A DNA stretch of 64,000 nt from Bostrychus sinensis (Eukaryota; Chordata; Actinopteri; Gobiiformes; Eleotridae), in NCBI GenBank assembly GCA_020698575.1, contig CM036241.1:33911416-33975415 (forward strand), given 5' to 3'. Positions 22,947 through 35,062 of this stretch are shown piece after piece; within the stretch, counting starts at the first letter, position 1; each line of letters starts with the position of its first letter. Both the position numbers and the translations under genes were made by a program. Under the pieces are notes generated by a model. That model ran no database searches, was not told where the DNA came from, and saw only the letters and a list, made by a program, of their open reading frames with translations.

Positions 22947-25749
22947 TTGACCATTCATTCACATTTTATAAATGTCTGACCATTGCTTTTTAGATATTTT
23001 TAAACCAACAAACCAACCAACACACCAGCAGAAACAAAACCCCACTGACAGAGTTAATAGTAATGATGGTATTGATACTTATTATTAATAAAACATGTAT
23101 TAAGAACTAATGTAGGCAAGGTTATTAGCATTTAACTATTGGTAAATACCCAGACCACATGATGTCACCATTAGCATTGAGGTTCTGTTCCTCATAAACT
23201 CGGACAACCATGAGAAATCCTGCTGTGAGGCTTTCTAACCATGTTATAATGTTGTTTCCTCATCAAAAATATACCTGCATTTGTGTTTTGCTTAAACCAT
23301 GTTTGAGTAAACCTCCATTCTCTGACACGACCGTTCTGAGTCCTCAAAACGCTTGGTTTCACAAACCACACCCACTTCAGGAAGCACTGAATCCAATCAA
23401 CAAGCCATCTTCATCCAGTCTGCTCTCACTCACTTATCCAAAAAATGATGCAGCATTGTTTCCACTGATTCCTTAGCTATTTTTCCTTTTGTAACAAAAT
23501 GGCATCATACAAAAAATTGTGTGTTCAAAGGACTGCAACACTCTGCTTTCCTCTGTTGTTTTCTTAAATATGTTATTCTTTAGTTAGATAATGTTTATAA
23601 AGGTTGTAAAATGTGCAATGCTGTTCTTGAGGTGATCAATATTGGTTTAAAAATATGAATTAAAGGATAATATGGCCTCTTGACTCTATGACTGCAGTTG
23701 GAGTATGCAATGTAAGTCCTGTCTGTTAGATGACACAAACAGTGACATTTCTTTATAATTATACATGAGCAAACATTTAACATACCCTGTAGTAATTTGA
23801 CAGAGATTGCTTTGTCTTTAGTAGCTTTGACCGTAGGTCACAGAACAAGGCAAAGCAACAGTACACCAACTGCCAGCTAAAACAGAAAGACCAAACATTT
23901 GTTAGTGTTGAAAAGAGTTATGAATGGAGGCTTTTAGCAAAACCGCAGATGCACTGACAGAAGCTCTCTCCACTGACTTTGGTTTATAGCAGATGCAGGT
24001 TTTTAGTCAACAGCTCTAAAGAGCAGCAGGCCCTTTGATTAACCATTGTAACGGAGAACAATGGAGCAAGAAACAAAGAGTTGGAAGAGCTGATTTGCAT
24101 TACAATAACTGTTGAAGTGTGGAGTCACTGGGAAACAGCAGAGGATCACGAAGACCGTGTAGGCTTTTTATGCAGAAAGATATGAAAATGTGTTTGTGTG
24201 GGAGCACGCTTAAAACAAGGCAGCCATCCAATCGGGGAAAACCTCCAGCGGGTTGGTTTTAGATGCACTCTGTATAGAGAGGGTTTAGAGCCAGGTTTGG
24301 GGACTGTAGTTATTTTGGATAAGAGGGGATCAGTCACTCACATCTCAGTCACAACACCATTTTGTCAAGTTGGTAATGCGTTAAAAGGCAGATTTGTTGT
24401 GGCTTGTCATGGTTAGAGAGTCTGCAGTTTATTTTATACACACAATACGTTTCCTCTGCATTTGTAAAGTATTATGTGAGCATAATGATAGGGAGGCTCG
24501 GGCTTGTCCTCAAGGATCCAGTTGTTGGTTAATTGTGGATTACAATTCTCATTTTGTTTTGTATTGTTATGATGAATTTAGAGACCCCTTGCTTAAATGA
24601 GATGTTTGTTCAAAATCCTGAGATGTTCTGGAGCGCAGATGATAATAAGATTAAATGGTTGTTTAATTTCAATGTGTATAAATTGGCTACATTTGTTTGT
24701 AAAGCCTGGAAGAAACGGCAGTCTTATTTATTTGTTATATAAGTTGTATAGAGGGTATATTTTTGTGTATATCTACTGCACCTACTGTCTGGTCTGGTCG
24801 ACTGGGTTTTTGTTTAGTTGATTGTGTCTTTTAAGGCCAAGTAAGGGCTGGGCATGTATCAATGCAAGACACAATTAAAAAAAAAAATCATTAATTATTC
24901 CCTAGTGGATTTTTTATTCATTTTCCCCCACTTATTCCTATTAAAGGTCCCATAATTTGCTTTCTCATATTCATAGACTCTGCCATGTGCTGAGAGGGTT
25001 TATTACCAAGACAGAGCAGTAAAGCAACAAAAACTGTTAAAAACAATGTTGTACCCTTATTAGAGTGTGCCAGCATAACATAATTCTTAAAAAAGCCTAT
25101 ATGACATTTTAAGATCTTGTTTTTTTCATAGATTCTTATTACAGTATATTAGATAATTCAACTGTTTTCATCAAAATCAAGAACAAAACATTCTCTCATA
25201 TCAAAAACAACCTCACCCGTGTCTCTCTGTTAATAAAGCTCAGATCTGTGCCCCCAGTCAGGACATCACAGGCCACATGTGTGTGTGGGATGAGGGTCGA
25301 TGATTAGCATGCTGATGATAAAAGTAGTAATCACTGCCAGCAAACGGCTTTGCTTTAAAAAGAGCTGTGTCTTTGTGTGTGGCTCTGAACCAGATGACAC
25401 TCATGTGTTTCACTCATCACACCCCCTCAGCCAACTGTTTATCCATCAAGATGTTCTGTGGCACAAGTGTGTGTGGCTCTGGGCCACTGTTTCCTGCTAG
25501 GCTGAAAAAATACACACTTTTTGTTTACAGCTTTTCCCCGGGAATTTTCACGGTTTTCCACTGTAATCAGTCATGTCATTGTTGAAATCACGATTTGTCT
25601 TCCTCTAGGGACAACCGTCATGAATAAATGCATCCTGTACTGATGTCTGTACACATTACTAAGAATAAATAGAAATTGTAATATTTATATACACTAAATA
25701 AACAATAAACTTATGGCTTTAGAGATTTTTTTTATTACAAGTATTAAGT
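22947..25749. other. AT-rich single-copy DNA with small repeat remnants
   Basis: A short block at 23605-23680 ('tgctgttcttgaggtgatca', 'attggtttaaa') resembles 44250-44305 and the reverse complement of 63395-63450 (family G). Around 24940, 'ttaaaggtcccataatttgc' looks like a MITE end similar to that of family A. The segment 25200-25640 is more complex and unassigned. No gene is supported. Confidence 0.3.
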
Positions 25750-25785
25750 ATATCCATCCATCTTCTACTGTTTTTATCCAGAACT
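25750..25785 (-). repeat. Rex3/RTE-type LINE 3' end, inverted fragment
   Basis: The sequence 'atccatccatcttctactg' plus 'tttttatccagaac' is the complement of the well-known terminal 'ggataa.cgg.agaagatgga' and 'tggatgg' tail of Rex3-like RTE elements in fish. Only the last few tens of bases remain. Confidence 0.5.
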
Positions 25786-25859
25786 ATTCAGAGCTCCTCT
25801 CTAGCTTATGTTCCCTATACAGACATAAAGCAGAAATCTAAGGCTACACTGTGGAATAC

Positions 25860-26030
25860 CTAGGACACGCTGGAGAGACTATTTTTCTCGGCTGGTCTGG
25901 AAAAACTTGGGCTTCTGCCAGAGGACCTGGAGGAAGTGTCCGGGGAAAGGTAAGTCTGAGCTTCACTGCCTAGACTGCTGCCTCCGCCCCCAAGTCTAAA
26001 CCCAGTGGCAGAAGATGGTGAGATGGATGG
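25860..26030 (+). mobile_element. Rex3 (RTE clade) LINE 3' terminus
   Basis: The block 'ctaggacacgctggagagac', then 'ctcggctggtctgg', 'gaggacctggaggaagtg', 'ggggaaagg.aagtctgag', 'gactgctgcctccgcccc' and a closing 'cagaagatgg' with 'gatggatgg' follows the conserved C-terminal codons and short tail of Rex3 elements, which are abundant in teleosts. The copy is 5'-truncated to about 170 bp, as is usual for RTE insertions. A second tail in opposite orientation lies just upstream at 25750. Confidence 0.7.
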
Positions 26031-26097
26031 AAATCTAAGGAAGTGAAACTAAGATTACCTAAGATTAAGATTACCTCCAGTTCCTCAAAAGACATTG

Positions 26098-26118
26098 GGC
26101 CTCATTTATGATACCATC
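26098..26118 (+). repeat. Isolated MITE-like terminus
   Basis: The sequence 'gggcctcatttatgatacc' has the form of a frequent fish DNA-transposon end ('gggcctcatttat'). No partner was found. Confidence 0.25.
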
Positions 26119-26230
26119 TCATGCAAAGAGTCACAGTGCAACAAAATAATTTAATTCTAGTGTGATCGTGTGTTCTGTGGTTGTTTACATGACAACGCTG
26201 CCCAGGAAAAAGCAACAATAATGCTGTCTC

Positions 26231-28495
26231 CAATTCAATTCAGTTTCAGTTCAATTCAGTTTTATTTGTATAGCCAAAGTCACCTCAAAGGGCTTCACAA
26301 ACAGTTGATCAAACATAAACACACAATCAGACTTAACACACAACCAGCACAAACGATAACTACACTAAACAGACCCAGGACACTCCTGTCCTTAGACCCT
26401 CCTTTTCAGTAAGGAAAAACTCCTAAAAAAAACCCAGCTGTGGGAAAAAAGAAGAAACCATATGGAGCCCAACTGAAGGAGAGATCCTCTCCCAGGACGG
26501 ACAGGCAATGCGTCTAGGACTAGTTAGTTCATTAGCTCATCTATAGGATCATAGATCAGCTCTGTAAGAATTCATCGAGACGGGAGTGGGGTGAGGTAGG
26601 TTGAGGAAGTCCATAGGATGCAGCAGGTGGGCCTCATCCAGACAGATGAGTGGGATGAGGCAGATCTGGGAAATCCATAGAGGTGAGGTTAAGGGCCCAC
26701 AAGTTGGGACAGGAGCACAGATGGGGTCAGCTAAGATCCAGTCGTCACTGGGACATCTGCCAGCAGTCCAGGCATCTGAAACAGTCCCCACTCCCCCAGA
26801 GGGGAGCAGGAGAGAGGAACAACTTGTGAATAGCAAGGACCTGATTGGAGATATGGAATATTTGATAATATTAATGACAGTGATAGAAGAGGAGCAGCAG
26901 ATGAAACCGAGGACAGAGGCTCAGTGCACCATACTTCCCCTAGCTTCTAGCTCCTAGAGCAGCCTAGCTTCAGCTGTGGAGTTAACCCTGTTCCTAGCTG
27001 GCCTGACCATAAGCTTTCTTGAAGAGGAATGTTTTAAGCCTAATCTTAAATGTAGAGACTGTGTCTGCCTCTCTAACATGAGCTGGAAGCTGATTCATAA
27101 AACAGGAGCTTGGTAACTAAAGGCTCTACCTCCAACTGAGCGCAGTACTCTGCTTGGTTAGGTATGGCACTATAGCATCATTAATGTAGGATGGGGCCGT
27201 ACCATTTACGGCCTTGTAAGTCAGGAGAAGGATTTTAAACCTAATTCTAAATTCAACTGGAAGCCAGTGAAGTGAAGCTAGCACAGGAGTAATATGTTCT
27301 CTCCTGTTAGTTCCTGTTAATAATCTTGCTGCTGTGTTTTGAACAAGCTGAAAACATTTTAATGAGTTTTCAGGCCAGCAGAGAGTTACAGCCTAGATGT
27401 AACAAATGCATGGACAAGTTTTTCAGCGTCACTTTTAGATAAAATATTTCTGATTTTGGCTATGTTACGTAAGTGAATGCTGTTTTACAGGCTTGGTTTA
27501 TATGAGCCTTAAATGATAAATCTTGGTCAAATAAAACTCCTAAGTTTCTCACAGTAGAACTTGAGGCTACACTGACACTGTCCAGGGAGATTCTCTGGTC
27601 AGAGAGAGCATCTCTCAGCTTTTTGGGGCCTATTATAACGACCTCTGTTTTTTCTGGGTTTAGGAGGAGATAATTAATTGTCATCCAGGTCTTTTGTCTC
27701 TCACACAGGCGCTAAGTTTCTCAACGCAGTCATTCTGATCAGGTTTAATTGACAAATACAACTGTGTATCATCTGCGTAACAGTGAAAATTAATGCCATG
27801 TTTCATGTAAAGCATGAACAGAATGGGTCCAAGTACTGAGCCTTGTGGCACTCCATAGCTAACTTTACTGCACTGTGAGGAATGTTCATTTACACTGACA
27901 AACTGGTACCTATCAGATAAGTAGGATTTAAACCAGCAGAGGGCGCTCCTCTGACCCCTATGTCACATTCTAATCTCTGGAGTAAGATGCTGTGGTCAAT
28001 GGTGTCAAAGGCTGCACTGAGATCTAACAGAACCAGGATTGAGACCAGTCCATTGTCTGAACTTAATAACAAGTCATTTGTGACTCTAACTAATGCAGTT
28101 TCTGTGCTATGGTGGGGTTTAAACCCTGACTGAAACTCTTCAAATAAGCTATTGTCCTGTAGGTGGTGACATAACTGTTTAACTACAATTCTTTCTAGGA
28201 TTTTTTAAATAAAAGGGAGATTTGATATTGGTCTATAGTTGGCTAAAATGTCTGGATCTAGACTGGGTTTTTTCAGAAGCGGTTTAATAACTGCATGTTT
28301 AAAAGACTGTGGCACATAACCTGTTTCTAAGGAGGTGTTTATTATGTTCAGTATAGATTCATTAATTAGGGGAAGAGTTCTTGAAAAAGTTTGGTAGGTA
28401 TTGGGTCTAAAAGACAAGTTGAGGTTTTGGAGGACATAATGACTGATGTTATCTCGGCTTGATCTACAGCTTGATCTAATTCACATTTACATGTA
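26231..28495 (-). mobile_element. L2-type LINE, 5'-truncated
   Basis: The element runs on the minus strand from about 28495 to a 3' end at 26231. The tail complement reads 'caattcaattcagtttcagt' and 'tcaattcagttttatttgta' with 'tatagcca', the familiar 3' end of L2-like fish LINEs. The 3' untranslated region covers roughly 26231-27400. The reverse transcriptase part is described separately. The 5' UTR, ORF1 and endonuclease are missing. No target-site duplication was identified. Confidence 0.75.
27400..28495 (-). pseudogene. L2-type reverse transcriptase fragment, inactivated
   Basis: Minus-strand frames carry the RT motifs in order: a DPIPTKLF stretch near 28380, LLKKPSLDPDILANYRPISN near 28220, LDLSAAFDTIDHSILL near 28000, YGVPQGSVLGPILF near 27850, an intact YADD box near 27780, and LNPEKTEVVIIGP near 27650. 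These are the fingers/palm blocks of L2 clade RTs. The frame is broken several times: between the palm blocks, after the YADD block, and after 'KTAF' near 27480. A short stretch is missing between LFMLYM and the residues leading to YADD compared with family members. It cannot encode a working enzyme. It represents an old retrotransposition product, not a host gene. Confidence 0.75.
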
Positions 28496-28796
28496 AATGC
28501 TGAGGTGTGAAGAAAATGACAATGGGTGTGACTAAAATGTAGTACATGTATTTGCCCAGCAAACTGCTCTGTGTGCCCCGCGTATGCTCTACACCACAAC
28601 TACTGGTTTTCTGGAGCCATGCTGATGAAGCCTTAAGTTAAAAGTAAGTATGTATGCATAATTTACCAACAGTTACTTGACTAAATATGAACATATGACG
28701 CATAAAAGCCTTATAGTTTGCGATTGCGGGTCAGTTGACATGCGGCCTGCATAGCCAATGGCTGTTCAGTTTAAATTGGGGCTGTTATGTCATACT

Positions 28797-28969
28797 TTTC
28801 ATTGAGTACGATGGCTTCACAGTTTACAGAGGTGTGCGCAAGACCAACATGCCTCAAGCATTTTCAAAAGTACCAGAGTCACAAAACAGAAACCCTGTCC
28901 TTATGTAAGGCCAAAGCGCAATTAAAACTTTGCAAAATCAGCAAAATGCATTTTCGTCTAAACGGCCCG
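28797..28969 (+). repeat. Dispersed repeat family E, copy 2
   Basis: This is the counterpart of 1-209 with the same block order and the end 'gtctaaacggcc'. It is somewhat shorter because the segment after the 'cacagtttaca' block is reduced. Confidence 0.6.
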
Positions 28970-30310
28970 TCTGTCTCAGCCCCAGCCCTCTATGTATAGA
29001 CTATTATATTACTCTGGCCTGAACAGTAGCCCCCACCACCCCTACAACACTCTTGTTTTTAACCTAGAAATGACATTACCACATACAACAACTTATCACC
29101 CTGCTATGTAATTATTTTTATAACCAAGCAACAAATCCCTCGCCTTGTGGTGACAGAAGTTGTTACTGTATATTCTTGCGTTTTCTTTGTGTACTTTGAT
29201 TATTGACTTAATTGTACTGAGCAAGTCATTGGGGAGCTGTGAACCCAGGTGACTCAAAGTACTGCTTGAATGTGATTAGACAGACAAAGGACTACTTGGG
29301 GGTCTATGAATAACAGAAATATGCTATGACATTGGTCTTACTTCTAGATCTTTATTTATTTACTTCAATATTTGAAAGTTATACAGTTAAAATATCACTG
29401 TCTTAGTAATAAACAATATATTTTTAACAAGCCTTTTGTAAACGCATGAGTAAGGCTTGCGTATAGACCCACCCCAGCGTGTGTGACATCTTAAATTAGA
29501 CAATAATTCTGGACGCAAAACCGCACCACCCTCGCCAAATCGAACTGAGACAGGGCCATTCATGTGTGGCAGACTACGATGACAAGGCACACACATACAC
29601 ACAAGCACACGGTGACTCATACATCTTAATTAGAAGCTAAGCAGCAGCGAGTTAGCGTTAACGGGGAGAGGCGAGCCTGTCACCGCAGGCAAATGAGAAG
29701 GGGCACGGATGTGAGAGAGGAAGCAAAGATTTACATGCATATGAGGTACACCGCCATGGCCTAAACTCCAATTAATTTAGAGCCCAAGTATAATAAAGCC
29801 TGCGTGTTGGTGCACCTGCCACAATGCACTCAGAGTAAGGACAAGGGATGAACTTTTGAAAACTAGACGGGCAAAGAAAAAGCATGTCCGTGGCCTCATA
29901 TCTGTAAAGTCAGCACTCTAACACGATCTGAAAACCCGAGCAGGACCCCGTTGTTTGGTTTGATGGTGTCAGTGGTCAGTGGCATTTATGGAAGTTCAGG
30001 AGAAACACACACACACATACTCGTGATGGCATTTGGTCGGAGTAGTGCGGGGGGTCTTGGATGAGGGGCGGGTGAGCGGGTGGGCGGATGTTGACGTCCA
30101 CGTTGCTACGGGGATGACGTGACCTTAAACGGGCTGGAGTGAAGGAGGTACGGAGCAGTTTCCGGTGACTGGTCAGCTCACCTTAACGTCAAACACACAC
30201 ACTACACAGACACACACACACACAATGGGTCCTAACCAGATACTTCAGAGTTGGCTTCTTCCTGTCTTGTTCACATTACATAAAGTTATATTGCAATTTA
30301 CAACAAGCAT
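28970..30310. other. Unique DNA, candidate regulatory stretch at 29460-29920
   Basis: The segment 29460-29920 is GC-richer, contains CpGs, Oct-like 'tttacatgcatatgagg' and homeobox-like 'ccaattaattta' cores, and shows no repeat signature. Together with the lack of coding frames this would fit a conserved non-coding element. Short (CA)n runs lie at 30006 and 30190. Conservation cannot be seen from one sequence. Confidence 0.3.
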
Positions 30311-30318
30311 ATACATTC

Positions 30319-30460
30319 CAGAGGTGGGAAGTAACTAACCAGATACCCTTTACTCAAGCAGTTACTGGTGTACATTAAGGAAATATACTACATGGTCTAA
30401 AATATACTTATATAGAATAAAAAAGACAAAACCTTCACTTGTACTTAAGTATTTTTATTC
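30319..30460 (+). repeat. MITE-like end of 'gaggtgggaagtaact' type
   Basis: The start 'cagaggtgggaagtaact', followed by 'tactcaagcagttact' and 'tacttaagtatttttatt', has the form of a hAT-related fish MITE built of diverged 'agtac' repeats. The right terminus was not found. A related miniature element is at 36262-36379. Confidence 0.45.
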
Positions 30461-30664
30461 ATTGTTTTAAGTTTATTTTAGTCAGACAGAAGTGTTTGTT
30501 TACCTGGGATGCTGTCCTAGAGAAGGCATCAGACAGTAGGGGACGCAAGCTTTCCCTACAGCAGTAGTAGTGTGGAAGAAACAAGTACTTAAAAAGTAGT
30601 GCTTTTCTAGACACTAATAGTCACTTAACAATTAAGTACATTATTCATTCACTCTTTAGTTACA

Positions 30665-30905
30665 CTTGGTGGTGGTGAGCAACTTCTGTAGCCTCAGCTG
30701 CCCTGGGGCAGACGAAGATGTGGCAGCCATTCTGCGCTTTTAGTAAGACCAGCACGAAACACACCATCACCCTAACACATTCATACAGACATGGTGGGTG
30801 AAGTGTCTGCCCAAGGGCACAATGAAAATGCTGATAGCGGGGATCAAGCTGACAGCTTTCTGGTTTGTGAGCAAATTAGTCTACCCGATGAGCTACTCAC
30901 TTGAG
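30665..30905 (+). repeat. Interspersed repeat related to 17060-17290
   Basis: Blocks 'tgtagcctcagctgccctgg', 'acattcatacagacatggtg' with 'ggtgaagtgtctgcccaagg', and 'gcggggatcaagctgacagc' with 'cccgatgagctact' match the layout of a common fish retroelement-derived repeat. The copy is diverged, and no coding remains. Confidence 0.5.
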
Positions 30906-31439
30906 TTATATTAATTTGAAGAGCTTTAGAGAACATCTTCAACTTCTGTATGTATTCCCTTTTGTTTAATATTGTTATTGTCTTTTATTATGTAAGAGAT
31001 AAAAAAAGACACACACAGACGCTGCTTTACTTTTGTTAGTTGCTCTGTCTGATCATGTGTTGAGACTGTAAACCTCATAGAACATCTGAATATTGACACT
31101 TCAGGAACAGATTCTTGGATAGAATTTGCCTGCCTCCATCTCAGTCTCTCACTATAGCTCTATAGAATGTCAAACTATTCCCTAGCCCCTAAATCCTCAT
31201 TCCCCACAGTATGTAGCACAGGACTATAAAGTGAAAGTTGAACCTTATAAAGGGTTTCTGTAATAAACTGTAGCAAGACTAGAGTGATATACAAATATTT
31301 GATCTTGTATGGTGCATTGTGGGACTCTTTGAGTGCACTACTTTTTATTTGCCTACTTGCAATTTTGCAAGCAGCAGGGTCTGGTTCCCTTCTTGGAAGA
31401 AGGCACTTCTCTCAGTACGAGTTCTAAATGGCTAATCAC

Positions 31440-31915
31440 AATCGTTTATCTGCAGTGTGTCTTACGGAAGTGGAAGAGCTAACCAAGATAGCACTAGCTA
31501 CCGAGCTAATTTAATAACTTCTTTGACCTGATTAGCAGCATTTAGAGCTTTTCTTCGTCACCTGTTCTTCTGCATTATTGTCCAGTCTTTGTGATTTTTT
31601 TCCTTCATATTAATTCCATTTTAACAACAGAAAAATCCCATTGACATCCATGTAACAAACGCATTAAAAAAATGTCTTTTTCCACAAGTACTGTACAACT
31701 GGCTTCTACTGCTGTTCTCGTTCAGTAATAAGGACAGAGCTGCTCATAATGCAGCATATCTAGTGTTTTGTGAAAAAACCCCGGCAGAAATCCATGTTTG
31801 TTTGGGTCAGTGGTGCAATGAATTGTCTGCCCTTTGTTTCTCTGATTGGTTACTCATTGTTCCGCTACAGAATTGAAACTTATGTGACACGGTACCAGAC
31901 TAATGTCTTTGTATA
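31440..31915 (-). repeat. Dispersed repeat family C, copy 2
   Basis: The reverse complement aligns with 7428-7850, from 'tctatacaaagacatt' with 'agtctggtacc' through 'agcagtagaagccagttgta' to 'aatcaggtcaaagaagttat'. This copy is inverted relative to copy 1 and slightly longer. Confidence 0.55.
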
Positions 31916-32479
31916 GAATAGGAAAAGAGTTTGTTTGACAGGCTAACAGGCCAGGCTAACCTTTTAGCCTGGCCTGTTTGTTTGACATGCCAGGATAACT
32001 TTTTATATCACAGTACTATAGATCAAGACATAGCCAGGTTAGTGCTGTTCACACAAAGCATTCACTCTAAACAGCTGGAGGTGGATTTCTATTAAACTTT
32101 AGGCAACATTTTTGTGTGATTAAATTGCAATTTGTCAAAGTCATGCATATTAAGGAAGTCAGATGGTGCTGTCACAGGTGGCTTCTCACCTTCTGACTCA
32201 GATCTTCAGGACTTCTGGTAAATTTTAGTTTTTTGTTTTTTTTTAACTGACATTACTAAAAATATGTGTACGCATTAGCAAATAGCAGTATTTCGTCTCT
32301 GAATAGCTTCTTAATGTGTGAACATTTAAATATACCACATATGACATGGATGTTACACTGTGAGAAGTGGATTATTACACTTATGTACTTGTGGACTGTA
32401 GACTGTGTAGTGGTGATTGGCCAGAGAGAGAACATGTGAGATGGAATAGTGGATGACAAAGAATTCTTTTAACATGATC

Positions 32480-32670
32480 TATGGGCCGTTGGACATGGAA
32501 ACACAACTGGGAACCAAAAAAATCATTCATCTTCTTCAGTTTAGTCCCATCAACGATGTGCCTCAGGCCCGGTATACCCTGGACAATGGCCAGTTAGGTG
32601 CAGGACTGACACTTAGAGACATGCACTGACAGATGACCAGTTGGCCAGCCTGGGGAACCCAGGAACCCAC
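32480..32670 (+). repeat. Probable retroelement-derived remnant
   Basis: The phrase 'cctggacaatggccagttag', then 'cttagagacatgcactgaca' and 'gaacccaggaaccca' resembles a diverged fish interspersed repeat. The match is from memory and weak. Confidence 0.25.
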
Positions 32671-32678
32671 AACATTTG

Positions 32679-33799
32679 TTAAAGGTACTATATAATGCTT
32701 TTCCCCCCAGGCTTTTTGAAATAGTTTTGGACACCTTTGTATTAGTATTTTTATAAGTTAAAATAGTATGTTAGGAAAGGGAGCTGTTACTTTCATTATG
32801 CAGTGAATGCTTAAATTGTGTGCCTATTGCCCTCTGCTGCTCTGCAACAGTGGGGAATGAACATAACATAAAAAGGCTAATTAGCATGCTATAAGCAACA
32901 TGACGCTAACAAGGTAGATAAATGCTGCTTTGTAGTGATGACACTTTAAGCACTTAGATTATCAGAACATGTCCGGTGTTGGTCAGAAATGCACAAGAGC
33001 ACTTCCTGGTTTCAGTGTGTCCACAGAGATCAGTGAGACCGACCCCCAACTTCTACTGCAAGCGTTGATGCTGCGCACTGCCCTTTAAATACACATCCTT
33101 TCTAGTAAATGAGACCGTTTCCACTGCCAGTGCATGGTGCTTCATTGGAGATCCGCCCCAGGTCGCCCCAGATACTGAACATCTGGATTTTTAAATTATA
33201 AACCTACACTGTACATGGAGTATGTATTATTATAAAAAAATATTAATATATATGCATTTGTAAAATATGTCATGTATGTATAATTCTCATTAAAAATGCA
33301 TTATATTCACAAGTACTACAACTCTGCAAAAACACAACTTTTTCAAACTCTGTGAACTCACACGTTGTAGAGGAAAAGTCCGTGATCTCCGTGAAGTGAT
33401 CTCAAGTTTAACTGTTGTTTTTTGTCTTTTATCTAGTGAATAAAGATTGTTTTGGTCTCACTCCTAACTTTATTGCGCAATTTCCGCCATTCCTCTTTTC
33501 CCCCATTCCCCCACATGCTCCCCCAGCTACTCAGAGTGTCACAGTGCTGCACTGCCATTTCAAAATACTTCCAGTGTGCGGGGGTAAGCACCATTTGTCG
33601 CTACAAGGTGCAGCGCTCATGCTTACAGTGGAAATCGGGAGCAGGCGTTTTCAGCTCTTGAGTGGACAGCACCAGCACACAGGATTTCTCAAATGTGTAT
33701 AAGAAACAAAATACTACTCCAGGTATGTTTTTGAGGTTCAAACATTAAAACATGGTTAAAAGCTCAAAAAAGTCAATTTAGCTTAATAGGAGACCTTTC
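32679..33799 (+). mobile_element. Family A element, longest copy
   Basis: The left end 'ttaaaggtactatataa' and the complement of the right end 'tgaaaggtctcctattaa' form an imperfect inverted repeat. The left part shares 'gctttttgaaat', 'aatgcttaaatt', 'ggctaattagcatg', 'agcaacatga.gctaac' and 'agagatcagtgagac' with 52829-53431. The right part ('gttttcagctcttgag', 'acacaggatt.ctcaaa', 'actactccaggtatgttttt', 'aaaagctcaaaaaagtcaat') is shared with 50845-50982 and 63605-63748. About 450 bp in the middle (33090-33550) are not seen in the other copies and may be a later insertion. No transposase is encoded. Confidence 0.55.
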
Positions 33800-34824
33800 A
33801 GCACATTTGGAAATTAGCTACTTTTGTTTAAAAATAAGGGGCATTTTGCTCATTATATTGTCTTAGCATTGCAAGTCATAGTTACTTAACAGATTATCAC
33901 ATTTGTAGGCTGTTAGAGCTAGTTACCGCATATACCTTTTCTATTCATCTTTGCATTACTTTCTCTACATCTCCTCATGTCCTTCATTCAGCCCCTTCTT
34001 AATGTCTGGTGTCTTTCCTTCCCTAATTGCTCATTTGTCCTTCTTTCCAACATTTCCTTGTTACCAAAAATATTCACCCTCTGCCATCACTTTATTACTC
34101 TTCTGCTGCTATCTCTGCATTGGGCCATATCTCCATTGTATTAGTCTGTGTGTGTAACCCTCCTCCGCCACCAGCCCCCCCGCACCGTGCTGATGAGCCG
34201 AGATGCAGCTCCACTCATCAGATTGCCTGTCTCTTCCCAGCCTGCTTTCTTTAACACTTGTAGAAATGACCTGACACATCCAATCCCAGGTTATTACACA
34301 GATGTGCCAACTCTCTCCCCCACGCACACGGGAACGCCAACATTTAGAGCAAGAAAAGGCACATTCCCGGCGGCGCTTCCACGGACACACATATAAACCC
34401 TATTACAGCAGCCCAAATGAAAATGAATTATGCATTCTGTCCTGCCACTCGTAACAAGTATATGATACATCCCCTGTTTCCACACAGTTGGGCACTGAGA
34501 TACACCACGCAAAACGGGGGAAAAAAAGCGTTGGTGCTATACACAGACACTTGTACACGCACAAATATAGACAGAAAGTGTGACAAACAAAGCAGTGATG
34601 TATTATTGATGGTAATCACAAACATGTTGCGGCTCATCATTCCCCGACATGTTGCATCTATTGATCACACTCTTCGCAATACAATGTAGCAATACACAAT
34701 AGGCCACTGGTACAATATAATGGGCACTTTGTCTTATTTTTGTGATCTGCTATCAATATTTCTTCTAATTTCTAAACAAAACGTTGTTCTTTAGAGCATA
34801 GTTACAATACATCAACCTGGACTG
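33800..34824. other. Unique DNA, candidate regulatory stretch at 34160-34690
   Basis: The segment 34160-34690 is compositionally balanced with CpGs and includes an Oct/homeobox-like 'aaaatgaattatgcattctg'. Several overlapping open frames there have no domain and lie on both strands. I treat it as possible conserved non-coding DNA. Confidence 0.25.
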
Positions 34825-35062
34825 TGTGGGGTTCTTCTGTGTGGAGTTTGCATGTTCTCCCTGTGTTTGGTTTTTTTCTGGGTACTTTGGTTTCCCCCAT
34901 CAACCTAAAACAGGCACTAGTAGGCTAATCCTCCATCTAGGTACTCCTGACCAAGATCCTGGCTCAAGGGACCACAGGTTGACCGAGGAGCACTGATTGA
35001 AGGATGGGTCAAATGCAGAGGACAAGTTTTTTTATGGGGAACAATAAAGTCTACCCTAAACT
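34825..35062 (+). repeat. tRNA-derived SINE, 5'-shortened
   Basis: The order 'gtgtggagtttgcatgttct', 'ctgggtactttggtttccc', 'aaacaggcactagtaggcta' with 'atcctcc', 'ggatgggtcaaatgcagagg' and the tail 'ggggaacaataaag' is that of a widespread fish tRNA-SINE. The tRNA head is mostly missing. A more diverged copy with the head is at 42715-42995. Confidence 0.65.

Noticed and set aside
26549..26957. Frames of 95 and 118 codons on opposite strands
   Set aside because: They lie in the 3' untranslated region of the L2-type LINE and have no domain.
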